DNA of 64,000 nt from Rhododendron vialii (taxonomy: Eukaryota > Streptophyta > Magnoliopsida > Ericales > Ericaceae), in the NCBI RefSeq assembly GCF_030253575.1, contig NC_080568.1, forward strand, positions 27,853,001 to 27,917,000, written 5' to 3'. Below the pieces are notes generated by a model that was not told the DNA's origin, searched no databases, and worked only from the letters and a program-made list of their open reading frames with translations. The number at the start of each line of letters is the position of its first letter. The stretch's first letter is position 1. The position numbers and the translations under genes were made by a program. This document shows, one piece after another, positions 11,438 to 23,306 of the stretch.

Positions 11438-13591
11438 ATGACTCTTCTTGGCCTTTCCATAGTGGGATTTCTCTCTCTATTTTCATGTGTTCGTGGGTAT
11501 GATGAGGGATGGGTTGATGCTCATGCCACTTTCTATGGAGGCGGTGATGCTTCTGGCACAATGGGTATGTTAATTTCAACACAAATATCCACTTTAATTT
11601 CTCTTTGTGTCACCCAGTTTTGCATTGTGAGAACTGCAAATTAAATACACAATTTCAACCCAAATAGTTGCAGTTTTTAGAATCTGTTCTTTTTTTTTTT
11701 GTGTTTAGTTTTCCCAAAAATAAAAATAAAAAAATTCCATCGAAAACTTCTTTGATTCAGATTTTCAAGAGTTGTTTCCAAAGAATATTTAAAGAAAAAC
11801 CCATTTTTTGAAACGTTAACTACCTTGTTTTATCAAAACCCACTGTTTTATAGGCTCACTTTTGCCGGTCCAGCTAAGATAACCGTAACCAGTAGTACTA
11901 GTTTCTCCGAAGCCCTAGCTAGGGCTAGTTTGGTTGATTGGTGCCTTTGCGCTCCACACAATTGACTAGAATTTGATTCTCATGTTGAGGTTCTTGTGAC
12001 GTTTTTAATTTTCTTGCGACTTATTTAATCTTGGCGTAGATGGCCTGCTTATGACCGGATAGGAAAGGAAATTAGTTGAAGTGTGCGTAAGCTGGCATGA
12101 ACATCTTTGACCGGCGAACCAAAAAAAAAGTAGTTGCTGCATTAATGTTACATACCCAAATTGCCCTTTATAACTAATTCGCAAGTCCCCATAACCAACC
12201 TTTTTGTTTCTTTCCTAGTTCTTGATTTTGGAACCTTGTGTGTGGTTTTGCAGGTGGGGCATGTGGGTATGGGAACCTGTACAGCCAAGGGTATGGGACA
12301 AACACAGCAGCCTTGAGCACAGCACTGTTCAACAGTGGCCTGAGCTGTGGGGCTTGTTTTGAAATCAAGTGTGTTAATGACCAAAAGTGGTGCATCCCTG
12401 GCTCTATTGTGGTCACAGCCACCAACTTCTGCCCACCCAACAATGCCCTCCCAAACAACGCAGGAGGGTGGTGCAACCCTCCTCAGCACCACTTTGACCT
12501 CTCCCAACCTATTTTCCAACAGATTGCTCAGTACAGGGCTGGGATTGTCCCTGTTTCTTACAGAAGGTTTGTATAATGCACTTTATAAATAATAATACTA
12601 ATTCCGAGCAATGCTACACGTACAGATTTATGTCCGAAGATCTGAACACATGAGCTTGTTTGTTTTGGTATTTGAATTTTGAGTGGAGAGAGATAGAGAG
12701 AGAGAAATAAGAGTAATAATTGAGAGAAAATTTATTGAAGACCGTGCGTTGAGAGAGAATCAAAAAACCAAAAACTCAAAACGAACAAGCTCGTAGGTTT
12801 TTGGAACAATTAGACGACGGTTTCAACACATTTGTGTCTAGATCTATGCCCTCAAATTTGAGTATACGTAGTTTCCTTTAATTTCTGCAGTTAAAAGCAT
12901 TTATGAACATGCACCGCAATCTATATGTTACTTTTTTCTTTGGTAAATAGGTCACAGCATCTTGTATGTACAGAAGTTGTGTCTTTTTGAGATTACCCTT
13001 ATTGTAGGGTAACATAAAACCTAACTTAAACCCTTGTAGGATGTACCCATTATAGGTCTGAGAAATGGTTGGGGGTAAGGTTAAGGTTAAAATGGTATTT
13101 TTCTTGTAAATTCCGGCCCACCAAATTCTGTTGTGTGTTTATGGATGCATACATATTTTGCACATACATACATGGCTTGCAGCTGAAATGTAAGTAGCAT
13201 TTTGTGAAAATATTGGCAAGGAACTTTAAAATCGTCATATTTGTGTCGCTCGTAAAATTTTGTGGTAAATTTGCTCAATCGCAGGGTATCCTGTTCTAAA
13301 AAAGGAGGCATCAGATTCACAATCAACGGCCACTCGTACTTCAACTTGGTCCTAATCACAAACGTCGGAGGTGCAGGAGACGTCCATTCCGTTTCGATCA
13401 AAGGGTCGAAGACTGATTGGCAGCCCATGTCCAGGAATTGGGGTCAAAACTGGCAGAGCAACACTTACCTCAATGGGCAAAGCCTCTCTTTCAAGGTCAC
13501 AGCAAGTGATGGCCAAACCGTGGTCAATTACGATGTCGCCCCTGCTGGCTGGTCCTTTGGCCAAACCTTTAGCGGTGGGCAGTTCCCCTGA
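11438..13591 (+). CDS. EXPA: Alpha-expansin (cell-wall loosening protein)
   Basis: Three exons, 11438-11564, 12254-12566 and 13285-13591, join in phase to 248 residues, the usual alpha-expansin length. All splice sites are GT-AG. Residues 1-20 are a secretion signal ending CVRG. The double-psi barrel domain follows: [22 protein letters not shown], eight-Cys pattern, [10 protein letters not shown] with the family HFD motif. The C-terminal carbohydrate-binding domain (CBM63) starts after SYRRVSC and ends [14 protein letters not shown]. Expansins act in the wall, loosening cellulose-hemicellulose contacts at acid pH without hydrolysis. The start is the first ATG before the signal peptide; an upstream in-frame ATG at 11192 would put the signal internally. 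Which EXPA member it is cannot be told from sequence alone. Confidence 0.95.
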
Positions 13592-14576
13592 ATTCGGGAA
13601 CCCACCTCTAAACCTAGTAGTTCCTCCATATTAAATTGGAACTACCTAGTAGTAATAGTCTCGTTTTTTCCATTTTTCTTTTTTTAACTGATAGTCAAAG
13701 AAATAAGCAAGAATACTGCAGCTTGCAGTAATGAGACTCGAATCGGATCGGTCTCAATTGTACTAGTTTTTATGGTACCTTTCATTTTCAGAGTTGGGTT
13801 TCGGCAGAAAATGGGAGGGAAAAAAAAAGGAGGTATATTTCTAGGTGGTCCTTAGGGTAAAAGAGTCATTTTCAAAGGTTGGTTTGGGTCAAAAAATGAA
13901 AAGAAAAGGGTTTTATTTTATTTTATTTTAAGATGGCTCTTAAGGTAAAAGAGTCATTTTAGGAGTTGGGTTTGGGTTGAAAATGATATAAAAAGGGCCT
14001 TAATTTAGGGTGGGGTCCTTGTTTTTTTGGGTCATTTTATACTACCCCAGTTTGAGGTGACTATGGAGGTTTTGGTTTCTGTCTCTGAACTTTTTGGGGA
14101 AGGCAGAAATCAGGCAGTGGTGGATTCATCAAGTACCCGCCCCTTCATAAGTTGCTTTGTGCGCGCGTCATCTGTCTTTCTATTTGTATTTGAATTGTTG
14201 TTCATTTTCCCTTATTGAAATGAAGTCAATTGTAATCAGCAGTTTGCTTGCTGAAGTACTCTCTGTTTTACCGTTTTGTTATACTCCTATAGGTTCTGTT
14301 TTCTCTCTACGTCGCTAACATCGATCGATCCGATCTTAATTGCATCACCGTGCGTCAACCTATGACTCTACCTACCCTGATTTCCTTCCAACAACAATTT
14401 AGAATCTGTAGTGCGGGAGAGGACCGCAAAACCAATAGAAGATTTGCAATCTCGCACAGTCAACCTCTTTGTATTTGCTTCACTCTCTGATGTAAAACCG
14501 TGAACGAACAAGCTGAATTCTTAGGGAGAGGTATAGGTAAGAGGGACGGCTCTGTTCGTTGGCATGCTCGGGAGAC
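13592..14576. other. Expansin 3' flank, no gene
   Basis: Contains a tandem-like repeat of TAAAAGAGTCATTTT followed by GGGTTTGGGT (about 13857-13975), three imperfect units. GAAATGAAG and TTGTAATCAGC near 14215-14240 may mark a polyadenylation region. No protein-coding signal is seen. Confidence 0.4.
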
Positions 14577-14581
14577 ACCAT

Positions 14582-15143
14582 TGTTAGTAATTTATTTTAA
14601 TCAACGGGTATCTGTAATCTTAACGTGGAGAGATTAATGAGTATTTAATATCATGGAGCTCATAATATAATTGAGATAAGGACGGGAGTGCAATTATAAT
14701 TCTGTAGTGGGGTGAATTATAATTAGTGAAATAAGAAATAGAATCCTGGTGGGATTAAGTTTTCTTATTTACACTGGGAGCCCATACTTATTACTCCTTA
14801 GGTCCCTATCGTAGCCCTATATATACACGTTATGCTCTCTAGGTCAGGATGATGTTTTTCTATTATTCAGTAAATAGAGGTAGGCTTAGAGAGAGCAAAC
14901 AGATCACGAAAGAGTCCACACTTGGTTCGTGTTTTAGACGTGCAGGGAATACGATAGAAGATCGTAAGGTACGGTCGAGCAGTATTCGTGGTTTATAGCA
15001 AGACGTGCTATAACAAGTTCAACCAGCGTTCGTGTCGTAGGGAGTTGAGGTAGAACCCTAATTCCGCTTTATAGGGTTTTACAATTTTTGTTGTCTAATC
15101 TGTACACGTCATTACTGGGTCTTGGGGATTCAGTTTCCCAACA
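14582..15143 (+). mobile_element. Solo LTR (Copia-like), 562 bp
   Basis: Starts TGTTAGTAA and ends CCCAACA, with perfect 5-base flanks ACCAT (14577-14581 and 15144-15148). A TATA box (CCTATATATACACG near 14815) lies at a normal place. No internal region is attached, so this is a solo LTR left by unequal recombination. Confidence 0.85.
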
Positions 15144-15349
15144 ACCATAACTTTCTTCTGGCGTGTAAGGAGCACAATGTATTTCACAAATAAATGCCTT
15201 ATTCTCTTCTATTTTCAAAAAGGATTTTTTAAAAATTCCCTTTTGATTTCTCCTATTTCCAACATTTCACTTTCTATCTCTCTCTACTTATTACCTCTAG
15301 TATTTTTCAAATTTTTTTTAAAACACAAGCCAAACAAAGCAAAAATCAA

Positions 15350-16317
15350 GGGAAAAAAATCGAAATGGTCCCTGTAGTTTAGTGTTTGTGTCAATTTGGT
15401 CCCTGCAGTTTGAATTAGCTCGATTTACACTCTGTAGTTTCCATTTTGTTCCAATTTGGTCCAATTACTAACTGTTGTTAGCCTCCGTTAACCCTAGAAA
15501 CAAATGGGTCCATTTTCTAGTGAATTACTGAACTCTTCCTTCTCTAATCTCGCAGACCTAAAGCTTTTTCCTAAAAAACAAAATGGAGTCACTTTTTTCT
15601 AAAAATCGGGTTCTTTGGCTGTTGTTTTTTTTTCTAAAATACTTAAATTATTTTTTCGATATTCAAGAGGTGACCAGACACACCTAAACTCTATACCCGA
15701 TGGAGACTCTAAGTTTTTTTCTAAATCCCTTTTGTGGCCTGAACTATGGCCGGATCTGATTCTCCTTTACTCGGAGATATATAAACAGCTTGATGAAAGC
15801 TTAGTCTCTTTTTAAAATAAAACCCACTTCATTTTTTAAAATTCAAACATTTTTTAAAAATATCTGAACCTCTTTTATATAACACAAAACTCCTCACTTT
15901 TACTTTCTTTTCAAGAACCAAGTTGCAATTCATAGGAATCAGATCTCTTATTCAGGCCCTAATCCCTCTCACTCCTTCCTCTCGAAGGCGAACGAGACAC
16001 GTTTCGGTCGAAGGTAAAATCCCAGGCGCAACAAATGGAGAATAGAAACTATGAAAAAAAATGGAGAATGGAACAATGAAGCTCTGTGTTTTAATTCAGA
16101 GGTATATTAGGATAAGAGGAAAATGACAAATTATGGTTTTAACCCTAGAAAAGGGGCCCATTCGTGTCTGGGGTTAACGAAGTCTAACGGCAGTTAGTAA
16201 TTGGATCAAGTTGGAACAAAATGAAAACTACATAGTGTAAATCGAGCCAATTTAAACTGCAAGGACCAAGTTGACACAAATACTAAACTACAAAGACTAT
16301 TTCGGGTTTTTTCCCCT
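15350..16317. mobile_element. Non-autonomous Mutator-like element, about 0.97 kb
   Basis: Long inverted repeats of about 170 bp: GGTCCCTGTAGTTTAGT on the left is mirrored by ACTAAACTACAAAGACT on the right. Eight-base flanks AAAATCAA lie at 15342-15349 and 16318-16325. The interior (15540-16090) has no transposase frame. The long terminal repeats and flank size fit MULEs. Confidence 0.75.
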
Positions 16318-16375
16318 AAAATCAATTGAGACCTACTTCCCCCCCCCTTCCCTACCCCACAACCTATTTCCACAT

Positions 16376-16747
16376 GGAATTCGAAAATGATACACCCACC
16401 GAGGCTCCCCCACCACACGCACGCCGGGCCCACTCCGGCCACCGGACGGCCGATCCGAGCCGTCCAAAAATTCTAAAAAAAAAAATCGAGTGGGCTTATG
16501 CGAAAATTAACGGCATCCGATGTGTATAGGTGCTCGATCCGAACTTCCATTTTTAACGTCTTAGATCATCTGATTTTTGGAAGTTAGGATTGAGAACCTA
16601 CATACGTCGGATGCTATTGATTCTCGCGAGGGCCCACTCGATTTTTTTTTATAGAATTTTTGGACGGCTCGGATCTGCCGTCCGGTAGCCGGAGTGGGCC
16701 CGGCGTGCGTGCGGTGGGGGAGCCGCGGTGGGTGTATCATCTTCCGC
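16376..16747. mobile_element. Mutator-like MITE with long GC-rich arms, 372 bp
   Basis: The arms are about 150 bp inverted repeats (GATACACCCACC..GGGCCCACTCCGG mirrored at 16680-16740). Perfect 10-base flanks ATTTCCACAT lie at 16366-16375 and 16748-16757. Open frames here are arm artefacts. Confidence 0.85.
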
Positions 16748-16757
16748 ATTTCCACAT

Positions 16758-17805
16758 TTACCCCCCCGTTCTTTCTTTCCTTCCAGTTTGGTTCTTTTTC
16801 TTTTCTCTTTATTTCTTTTTTTTTCCCCAGTTTGAATTACTCCTATTTTTCCCTTTTTAATTTTCAATTATTTGTTTCTTTTCCCATTTACCTCCCTTCT
16901 TTTTTTTTTGATTAACTGAAATTCTATTTCCAATTAAAATTGACTTTATACTTAATAAATTTGTATTATTTTAATTAGTTAATTAATTTTTTTTAACAAT
17001 GAATTATGGTTAGTGGTAAATTTCGGTGTATAATTGCGACTATTTATGGGAGATGCTCTCCCCACTACGAACATCATTCTCAAATGACCAACTATCTGAA
17101 ATTAAAAAGTTGTAGTCATCCATTGTTCTGCCCCGAATTTTTCACCGTGGCGTTCCTAAAATTTTTTTGTGTACATAGTCTGTGAGGAAAGCCTAAGTAA
17201 CCATGCTACTAATCAAACTATTATTTCTTACATTTAAAAAATTTGTTCTTTCTTTCTTACACAATAGGTTCAAGTCTAATTCTAGGTTTTGTAAAGTAAT
17301 TGAGAGAAAAAAAAATGTTTCAATTGATTATGTTTATCCGACTGTTTTTTCCCCTTTTTTTGTCCTTTATAGATTAAAAAATATAGTTACAAAAATAAGT
17401 GTTCCAATTTTTAATCCGTTTGAACCGGTGCAAAGTTGTTATTTTTCTGATCATTTCATCCTAAATGGTTATAACAAATTTTTTGCTCCAAGGCCTTTCA
17501 ATGGACACCCTAAGAGAGTCTTGAAACTAAATAATGAGTCTTAGGGTGTTTGTTGAAAGGTTTTAAACCAAAAAATTCATTATAACCATTTAAAATAAAA
17601 TAATAATAAAAAACGATCTTTGCTCCGATTTAACTGAATTGAAAATTAAAGCACTTAATTCTTGAATTATATTTTTAAATATACAAATGGTGTATTTATA
17701 GAAATTAAATAAATAAGATATAAGTAATTAAATAAAAAAATAAATTAAAAAGTAGGGGGACCCGCAGGCTCTGCTGCCCCCATGGGCATAGTAGCCCTTA
17801 TGAAT
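16758..17805. other. Intergenic with a second, weaker inverted repeat
   Basis: 17380-17540 and 17545-17660 form an imperfect foldback: CCTAAATGGTTATAAC is mirrored by TTATAACCATTTAA, and AAGGCCTTTCAA by TTGAAAGG. It shares the words TTGCACCG/AATCCGTTTGAAC with the 17806-18385 foldback, so the two are related. No gene is recognised. Confidence 0.5.
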
Positions 17806-18385
17806 CCCCTAAAATGTTGCCGTTTTAGTTTTAAAAAAAAAAATCGAAACCAGCCATTTGCAATCCTATGGACTATGGAGTAGAAACGTGATTATAAGAG
17901 CCCTGGAGACAAAATTTGATTATGTTTCTTTAGAATAATATGATCAAAATAATAAGATCAATAAGATCTTCACACCCGTTCAAATGGATTAAAAATTGAA
18001 ACACTTAATTTTTTAACCATATTTTTTAATATATAAACGGTCTCAAAAAATTAAGTGCTCAAATTTTTACTCCATTTGAATCGGTGCAAAGATCTTGTCA
18101 AAATAATCAAAATAACAATATCTTTGCACCGATTTAAACGGAGTGATAATTTGAACACTTAATTTTTTGAGACCAAATATATTAAAAAATATGGTTAAAA
18201 AATCAAGTGCTTCAATTTTTAATCCGTTTGAACGGGTGTGTAGATATTTTTATTCTGATCATATTATTCTAAAGAGACATAATCAAATTTTGTCTCTAAG
18301 GCTCTCATAATTACGTTTCTGCTCCATAGGATTGCAAATTGATAGTTTTGATTTTTTTAAAACTAAAACGGCAACGTTTTAGGGG
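17806..18385. repeat. 580 bp near-perfect foldback
   Basis: The left arm reads CCCCTAAAATGTTGCCGTTTTAG and the right arm is its mirror, CTAAAACGGCAACGTTTTAGGGG; pairing continues inward (ATAAGAGCC..GAGACAAAATTTGATTATG) to a centre near 18095. Such a transcript would form a long double-stranded RNA. No target duplication was found. Confidence 0.75.
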
Positions 18386-18423
18386 CTGGGAGGAGTGCGG
18401 GTTTGTAATCCAGAGTGTGTGTA

Positions 18424-18440
18424 GGGGGGGGGGGGGGGGG
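18424..18440. repeat. Poly-G run (about 17)
   Basis: An uninterrupted G run just outside the foldback, in a GC-rich patch of TGTGTGTAGG. Its exact length may be an assembly estimate. Confidence 0.8.
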
Positions 18441-19419
18441 AGCCGGGGTAATCTGGGAAAAGTGTAGAAAAAGTGCTGTGGGATCGGGGGTGGGGTGTGG
18501 GGGAATAGCAATTTACAATCAACTAAACTCGTTCTTGATAGACAAACTGGGAGTTTGAGAGCCCGTGTAAGTTGATGTGATGGGGTTCTAGGAAGGACTC
18601 TTGCGAAAGTGTACTTTTAAGTAATGACCTTGTAGAGACCATATCTATCTATACGGAGATGAAATTATGTCAAGGCAGTGGAGCCTTACGAGTTCAAATG
18701 GTACTTCGAACTGACCTTCGTAGGCAGGCCAATTACCAGAGAAAGGGAGAAGATTTGCCAAATTTTTACGAATTGCATCATCCAATTAGGCACAAAGTTG
18801 AACACCTTCAAGTTTGGTTGCTGAACTACAATATGAGCTAGAAGAACAGTTGCATCTATCAAAAGTTTGGGCTATAATTAAAACAGGTGATTTGGTGCAG
18901 GGCTGTTGAACGAGTAGGCTACCAAAATAATCTCTCATGATCGTTTTGGACTTGACTTTTATCAGAGCTTGCTCTTTTTTCTGTCTGGGCTAAAGAGGCA
19001 GCCTCTTATGCCGGTCGCAAGCCCACGATTCTTGATCCAAATCTGTTGACGTGAATCTTTAATGATCAAATCGTGGTCTGATAATTGGCTAAGTGGATGA
19101 TATATAATTTTCTCAATTCGTATAATTCTTCGGGAAAATTCGCTCGGAAGGTCACAAATCCAATAACAGGTTTTCCATATTACTCCACATCCAGTTGATA
19201 AGATCGAATGTTCTACTTCTCCCTCGTTACATATCCTAATTCTATGGCTTTAAACCTCCTCCTTCATCTCTTCCAAATTCATGTTCTATTACTACCAGAC
19301 AAACTAAGATGGTTTCGAAGTACAACAAGAGAACACGTATTGTTTTGTAGGGACTAATTATACGGGTATCGACGGGTGGGCAGAGAAATAAACTTCATCA
19401 TCCATGTGTGGGGTTAGAT
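18441..19419. other. Intergenic; one short unassigned frame at 18659-18841
   Basis: A 60-residue frame on the plus strand has protein-like composition (few stops nearby, mixed residues) but matches no family I know and has no partner exons that I can find. It may be a decayed gene or transposon fragment. Confidence 0.25.
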
Positions 19420-19428
19420 AGCATTAAG

Positions 19429-19639
19429 GAGAAATTTTTCGGTGCTAGATGGGTACCACGTGGTGTCCGAGCCGTTCGATGCGATTTTGGACGGCTCGGA
19501 TTTGGAAAGAGAAAAAAGGAGAGAGAAGGGATGAGAGGAGAGAGAATGTTTCAATTTGAGCCGTTCAAAAGTGCATCGGATGGCTCGGGAGTGCCGAGCG
19601 GACACCACGTGGGATATACCTGCTCCGGCAAAATTTCTC
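19429..19639. mobile_element. Mutator-like MITE, family B, copy 2
   Basis: Ends GAGAAATTTTTCGG and, reversed, GAGAAATTTTGCCGG. Flanks AGCATTAAG (19420-19428) and AGCAGTAAG (19640-19648) match at 8 of 9. Both arms carry CCACGTGG, the G-box core, so each copy places G-box-like sites in the genome. Confidence 0.8.
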
Positions 19640-19883
19640 AGCAGTAAGTGCTTGATCAAAATTGGTTTGGTTTTTGTTCAAGCTTTGCAGCATGAAGCAC
19701 TAGTGGATATTTGATTGAACTGGTTTTTTACACGATGTGCTACTAAATTACTATATTTTATAAAATGAAAATCTCGAATCATTTTTTTTTTTTAATCATT
19801 TGCGTGTGATCGGGATGAACCCCAGATGAGCTAGATATATTTTGTGTACCCTAGTCTATGCCCATAGTGGGATTGGTTTTGGA

Positions 19884-20203
19884 TAGGGGTGTGCACAGGT
19901 CGGGCTGGACGGGTTTGACCCCGAACCCGATAGATCGGGTAACAAAAATCTTAGGCCACAAACCGAACCAAATAGGGGTAGGAACCGTCCGCGAATCCGA
20001 TTTGTCGGGTCGGGTCAAAAACCAAATTGATCTTTATCGATTGGTTGGTTTTTGGTCATGTCGGGTAAGAAACGCACCACCCCGAACCGAAATATGATTT
20101 TTTAACAGAAATTGAATCCGTACCTGTCCAAATCACATGTTCGGCCCCGTTTGAAACCCTTCGGATCGGGTCGCGGGTAGGTGGGTTTTTTTGCACAGAC
20201 CTA
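19884..20203. mobile_element. hAT-like element, 320 bp
   Basis: Ends TAGGGGTGTGCACAGG and, reversed, TAGGTCTGTGCAAAAA. Flanks GTTTTGGA (19876-19883) and GTTTTGGG (20204-20211) agree at 7 of 8. The interior is rich in CGGGT words. Confidence 0.7.
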
Positions 20204-20404
20204 GTTTTGGGGCCTTGGGCTTGTGAAGTTCCTTCGCGGAAGCAGAAGAGAAAGGGTAGTAACTTACAAATTACAATCTATTTTTTCCTAACAAGGAAAA
20301 AAAAAATTACAATCTATTTTTTGGTGTCTTACAGGCTGAATTAAACTCAACTAAAAAAAGGGGAAACTAATTTTATTTGATTAGTTTTTTCCTAGTTACT
20401 TTAT

Positions 20405-20801
20405 GAACCATGCTACTGGTACATACAATCTGTGCACAGATTGTGCACAGATTTTGTGGTGGGGCCCACTACGGGTCTCACACAAATGATCCGAACCGTT
20501 TATTAAATGTAAAATATTTTTTTAAAAGTCCTCGTAAAAAATCAACTCAATCTAATACCTATAAGTGCTCGATCCAATCATCTAAATTTTCATTTAGGTT
20601 TCTGGGTAATGAAAAGTTAGATGATTAGAAATTTAGAAGTACCTATAGGTATTGGATTGAGCTGATTTTTTGCAAGAACTCTAGAAAAAATATTTTACAT
20701 TTAATGAACGACTCGAATCATTTGTGTGGGACCTATGGTGGGCCCCACCACAAAATCTGTGCACAACTTGTGCACAATTTATATGTACCAGTAGCATTTC
20801 G
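20405..20801. mobile_element. Mutator-like MITE, family A, copy 1
   Basis: Almost the whole 397 bp is an inverted repeat: CTGTGCACAGATTGTGCACAG and GGTGGGGCCCAC near the left end are mirrored near the right. Perfect 10-base flanks GTTACTTTAT lie at 20395-20404 and 20802-20811. Two relatives sit at 51925-52318 and 52796-53175. Confidence 0.85.
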
Positions 20802-21339
20802 GTTACTTTATAGAGAAGAGTATGCATCAGCATATATGCACAAGTAGGTTTTCTTCCCTTGCATTTGTCAGTTTTGTTATGAATTTTGATCTCGAAACCG
20901 AAGTCTGAACGTGTATTCGGTGAACTACACAGAAATGCGTGATGAATAAGAGTGTTGAGGTACTACATGGCGGTGCCCCAATATACCATCAAATAATTTG
21001 GATTGGGGGATGATATTGTGCACATCAGGACCGTCCGTGAGACGGAAATCAATGGTTAGGATTGTCGAGACGGTTGGACGGTTGAGATTACATACAACAA
21101 TGAGCAATCTAGACCATTGATTGCCGAGACAAATGGTCCGGATAGTTTATCAGATTTCATAAAGAATTGACAACTATATAGATATGTGGTGTTGAGTTTC
21201 TGTCTGAGCCAACCATATGTCATGCATTGATTGGACAGCAAGGATTCCAGATGGCATAAGGATCTTCCTACGTGGCAATTACCTAGGACCCACAAATCTT
21301 TCCTTGACCAACAGCTACAAAGAAATAGATTTGTGGATA

Positions 21340-21380
21340 TGGCACCGAGATAAGAGGATAAGGAACACCAGATCCCATTG
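21340..21380 (+). promoter_or_regulatory. Light-type promoter elements of LHCA4
   Basis: Two GATAAG I-box/GATA motifs lie back to back (GATAAGAGGATAAGG, about 21349-21363), and a reversed CCAAT box (CCATTGGCT) is at about 21376. An ACGTGGCAA G-box-like core lies near 21270. This set is typical of light-induced antenna and RbcS promoters. About 210-240 bases separate them from the ATG. Confidence 0.55.
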
Positions 21381-21587
21381 GCTAATCTGAAATTCACAAA
21401 CCAAATCACAACCGTTGGATCCCAAAAATCTAAGCAAACCAACCATCACAATCCCACAACGAACACAGGCCACAAGTGTGCCAACTCAAATGAAATACAT
21501 CAACCATATAACACAAAACGTTTTCATTTTGTGTCAACACCACCACAGTTAACAACCTTATACACCAGGAAATTCAGGCCGGGAAAG

Positions 21588-22640
21588 ATGTCCGCGGTCA
21601 GCGCTCAGGCGTCCACTGCCGTTTTCCGGCCATCCACCCTGAGATCCGGTTTTCTTTCTGGTTCTTCCGGTAAGCTGAACCGACAGATCTCCTTTAAAAC
21701 CGCGACATCTTCATCGCGTAGGTCATTCAGAGTCGAAGCAAAGAAAGGAGAGTGGTTACCGGGTTTGCCCTCACCAGCCTACCTCAATGGCAGGTAATTC
21801 TTGTTATTTTTATTAATGCCGGTCTAAGTTTAAAAATAAGTCGAAGTGCACGTAAGTTGATCCGCATATCCTTACTGCTAAATTAAAAGAAAAAGGAAAA
21901 ACTTCTCTTAGTTAAACAACCGACTTGCATATGAACAAAAAATCCAACTAAGTTGCGTTGTTTGTTCTGATCCAGTCTACCAGGTGACAATGGGTTTGAT
22001 CCACTAGGCCTAGCAGAGGACCCTGAAAACTTGAAATGGTACGTCCAAGCCGAGCTCGTCAACAGTCGGTGGGCCATGCTAGGCGTCGCCGGAATGCTAC
22101 TTCCGGAAGTTTTTACACAGATCGGTATTATCAACGTCCCTAAATGGTACGACGCGGGAAAAGGCGAGTACTTTGCGTCTTCATCGACTCTGTTCGTGAT
22201 CGAGTTCATCTTGTTCCATTACGTCGAGATCAGAAGGTGGCAAGACATCAAGTACCCTGGAAGTGTAAACCAAGACCCCATTTTCAAGAGCTACAGTTTG
22301 CCTCCCAATGAAGTTGGATACCCTGGAGGCATTTTCAATCCCCTCAATTTCGCTGCCACTGAGGAGGCCAAGGAGAAGGAGCTCGCTAACGGTAAAACCA
22401 TATACCATACCGATCTTTTTAGACAAATGAACTTGACAGAGAACGATGTGACAATAACGTATTTGAAATCACGCGTCCTAATGTCGTGTGACTCTTTGTG
22501 CAGGGAGGTTGGCAATGTTGGCATTCCTGGGATTTTTGGTTCAACACAATGTGACCGGAAAGGGGCCATTCGACAACCTGTTGCAGCATCTCTCTGATCC
22601 ATGGCACAACACAATTGTTCAAACATTTGGGGGAAACTAA
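21588..22640 (+). CDS. LHCA4: Photosystem I light-harvesting chlorophyll a/b protein Lhca4
   Basis: Three exons, 21588-21793, 21976-22391 and 22504-22640, join in phase to 252 residues, against about 251 in the family. Residues 1-50 are a Ser/Arg-rich chloroplast transit peptide; mature protein starts near KKGEWLPGL. Helix B motif [21 protein letters not shown] supplies the Glu/Arg chlorophyll ligands; helix C carries [14 protein letters not shown]; helix A/3 carries [17 protein letters not shown]. The end [14 protein letters not shown] is the Lhca4 signature. NSRWAML has Asn at the residue that in Lhca4 tunes the far-red ('red') chlorophylls. It works as a dimer with Lhca1 at the PSI core. 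Start: the ATG at 21588 opens the transit peptide; the same frame is open upstream from 21378 but that part lies in the promoter. Confidence 0.96.
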
Positions 22641-23306
22641 TAAATGATTGAGAAATGAAAGGAAGTTCTGGTTTGTAGTGTGTGTAATCATGAGTGAAAT
22701 GGGTTTTTGAGTGTGTTTTGGGCTTCATTGTAAACAAGTACTATTGTTCAATGTACAGGGGAACTACTAAGAAGTCATTAACAATGTATCGCCTTTTTAC
22801 TAGTATTTGCTCAACTGTAATATTACAAATCAAACTTCATTTGCCAAAAAAAAAGAAAGAAAACAAATCGAACTTTGTTCTCCCAAGCAACAATCTAAGG
22901 AATCCGAGGAATTCGATCTGTATCTAGACAAGGGAACTGATTATTTTGCGTAACTAGTTTCATTTTTGTGGTATAGAGTGTTTTTTTACATCAGACAACC
23001 GAACAACAAGCAACTTTCTCAGCCAAATAATGTGAGAAATGAAATACATGGACCAACTTACAACCGTGTATGATTGTATCTTACACTATACGGTTCACAG
23101 TTCGCTTACCAAGTTCATTTTTGGGTTATATCACAGGCTCCATCAAGCGGTACTGCAAAAATGAGTTTTTTTCCATCTGATAGTGATGCAAAGTGAAACA
23201 TGGCATCATCAATAACTCTCCGTTCGAAGCAAGGCAGTGGTGGTGCAACTTGAGTTTTGCGGGTACCATTCTCGGTGCCTCAATGAACGGTGCAAGGGAT
23301 GTGGAC
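22641..23306. other. Convergent 3' regions of LHCA4 and the MADS gene
   Basis: LHCA4 (plus) and the MADS gene (minus) end tail to tail about 670 bp apart. TTGTAAACAAGTACTATTG near 22729 is a likely LHCA4 3' end. No further gene fits. Confidence 0.5.

Noticed and set aside
12148..12519. Minus-strand frames over expansin exon 2
   Set aside because: Antisense shadows of a conserved exon.
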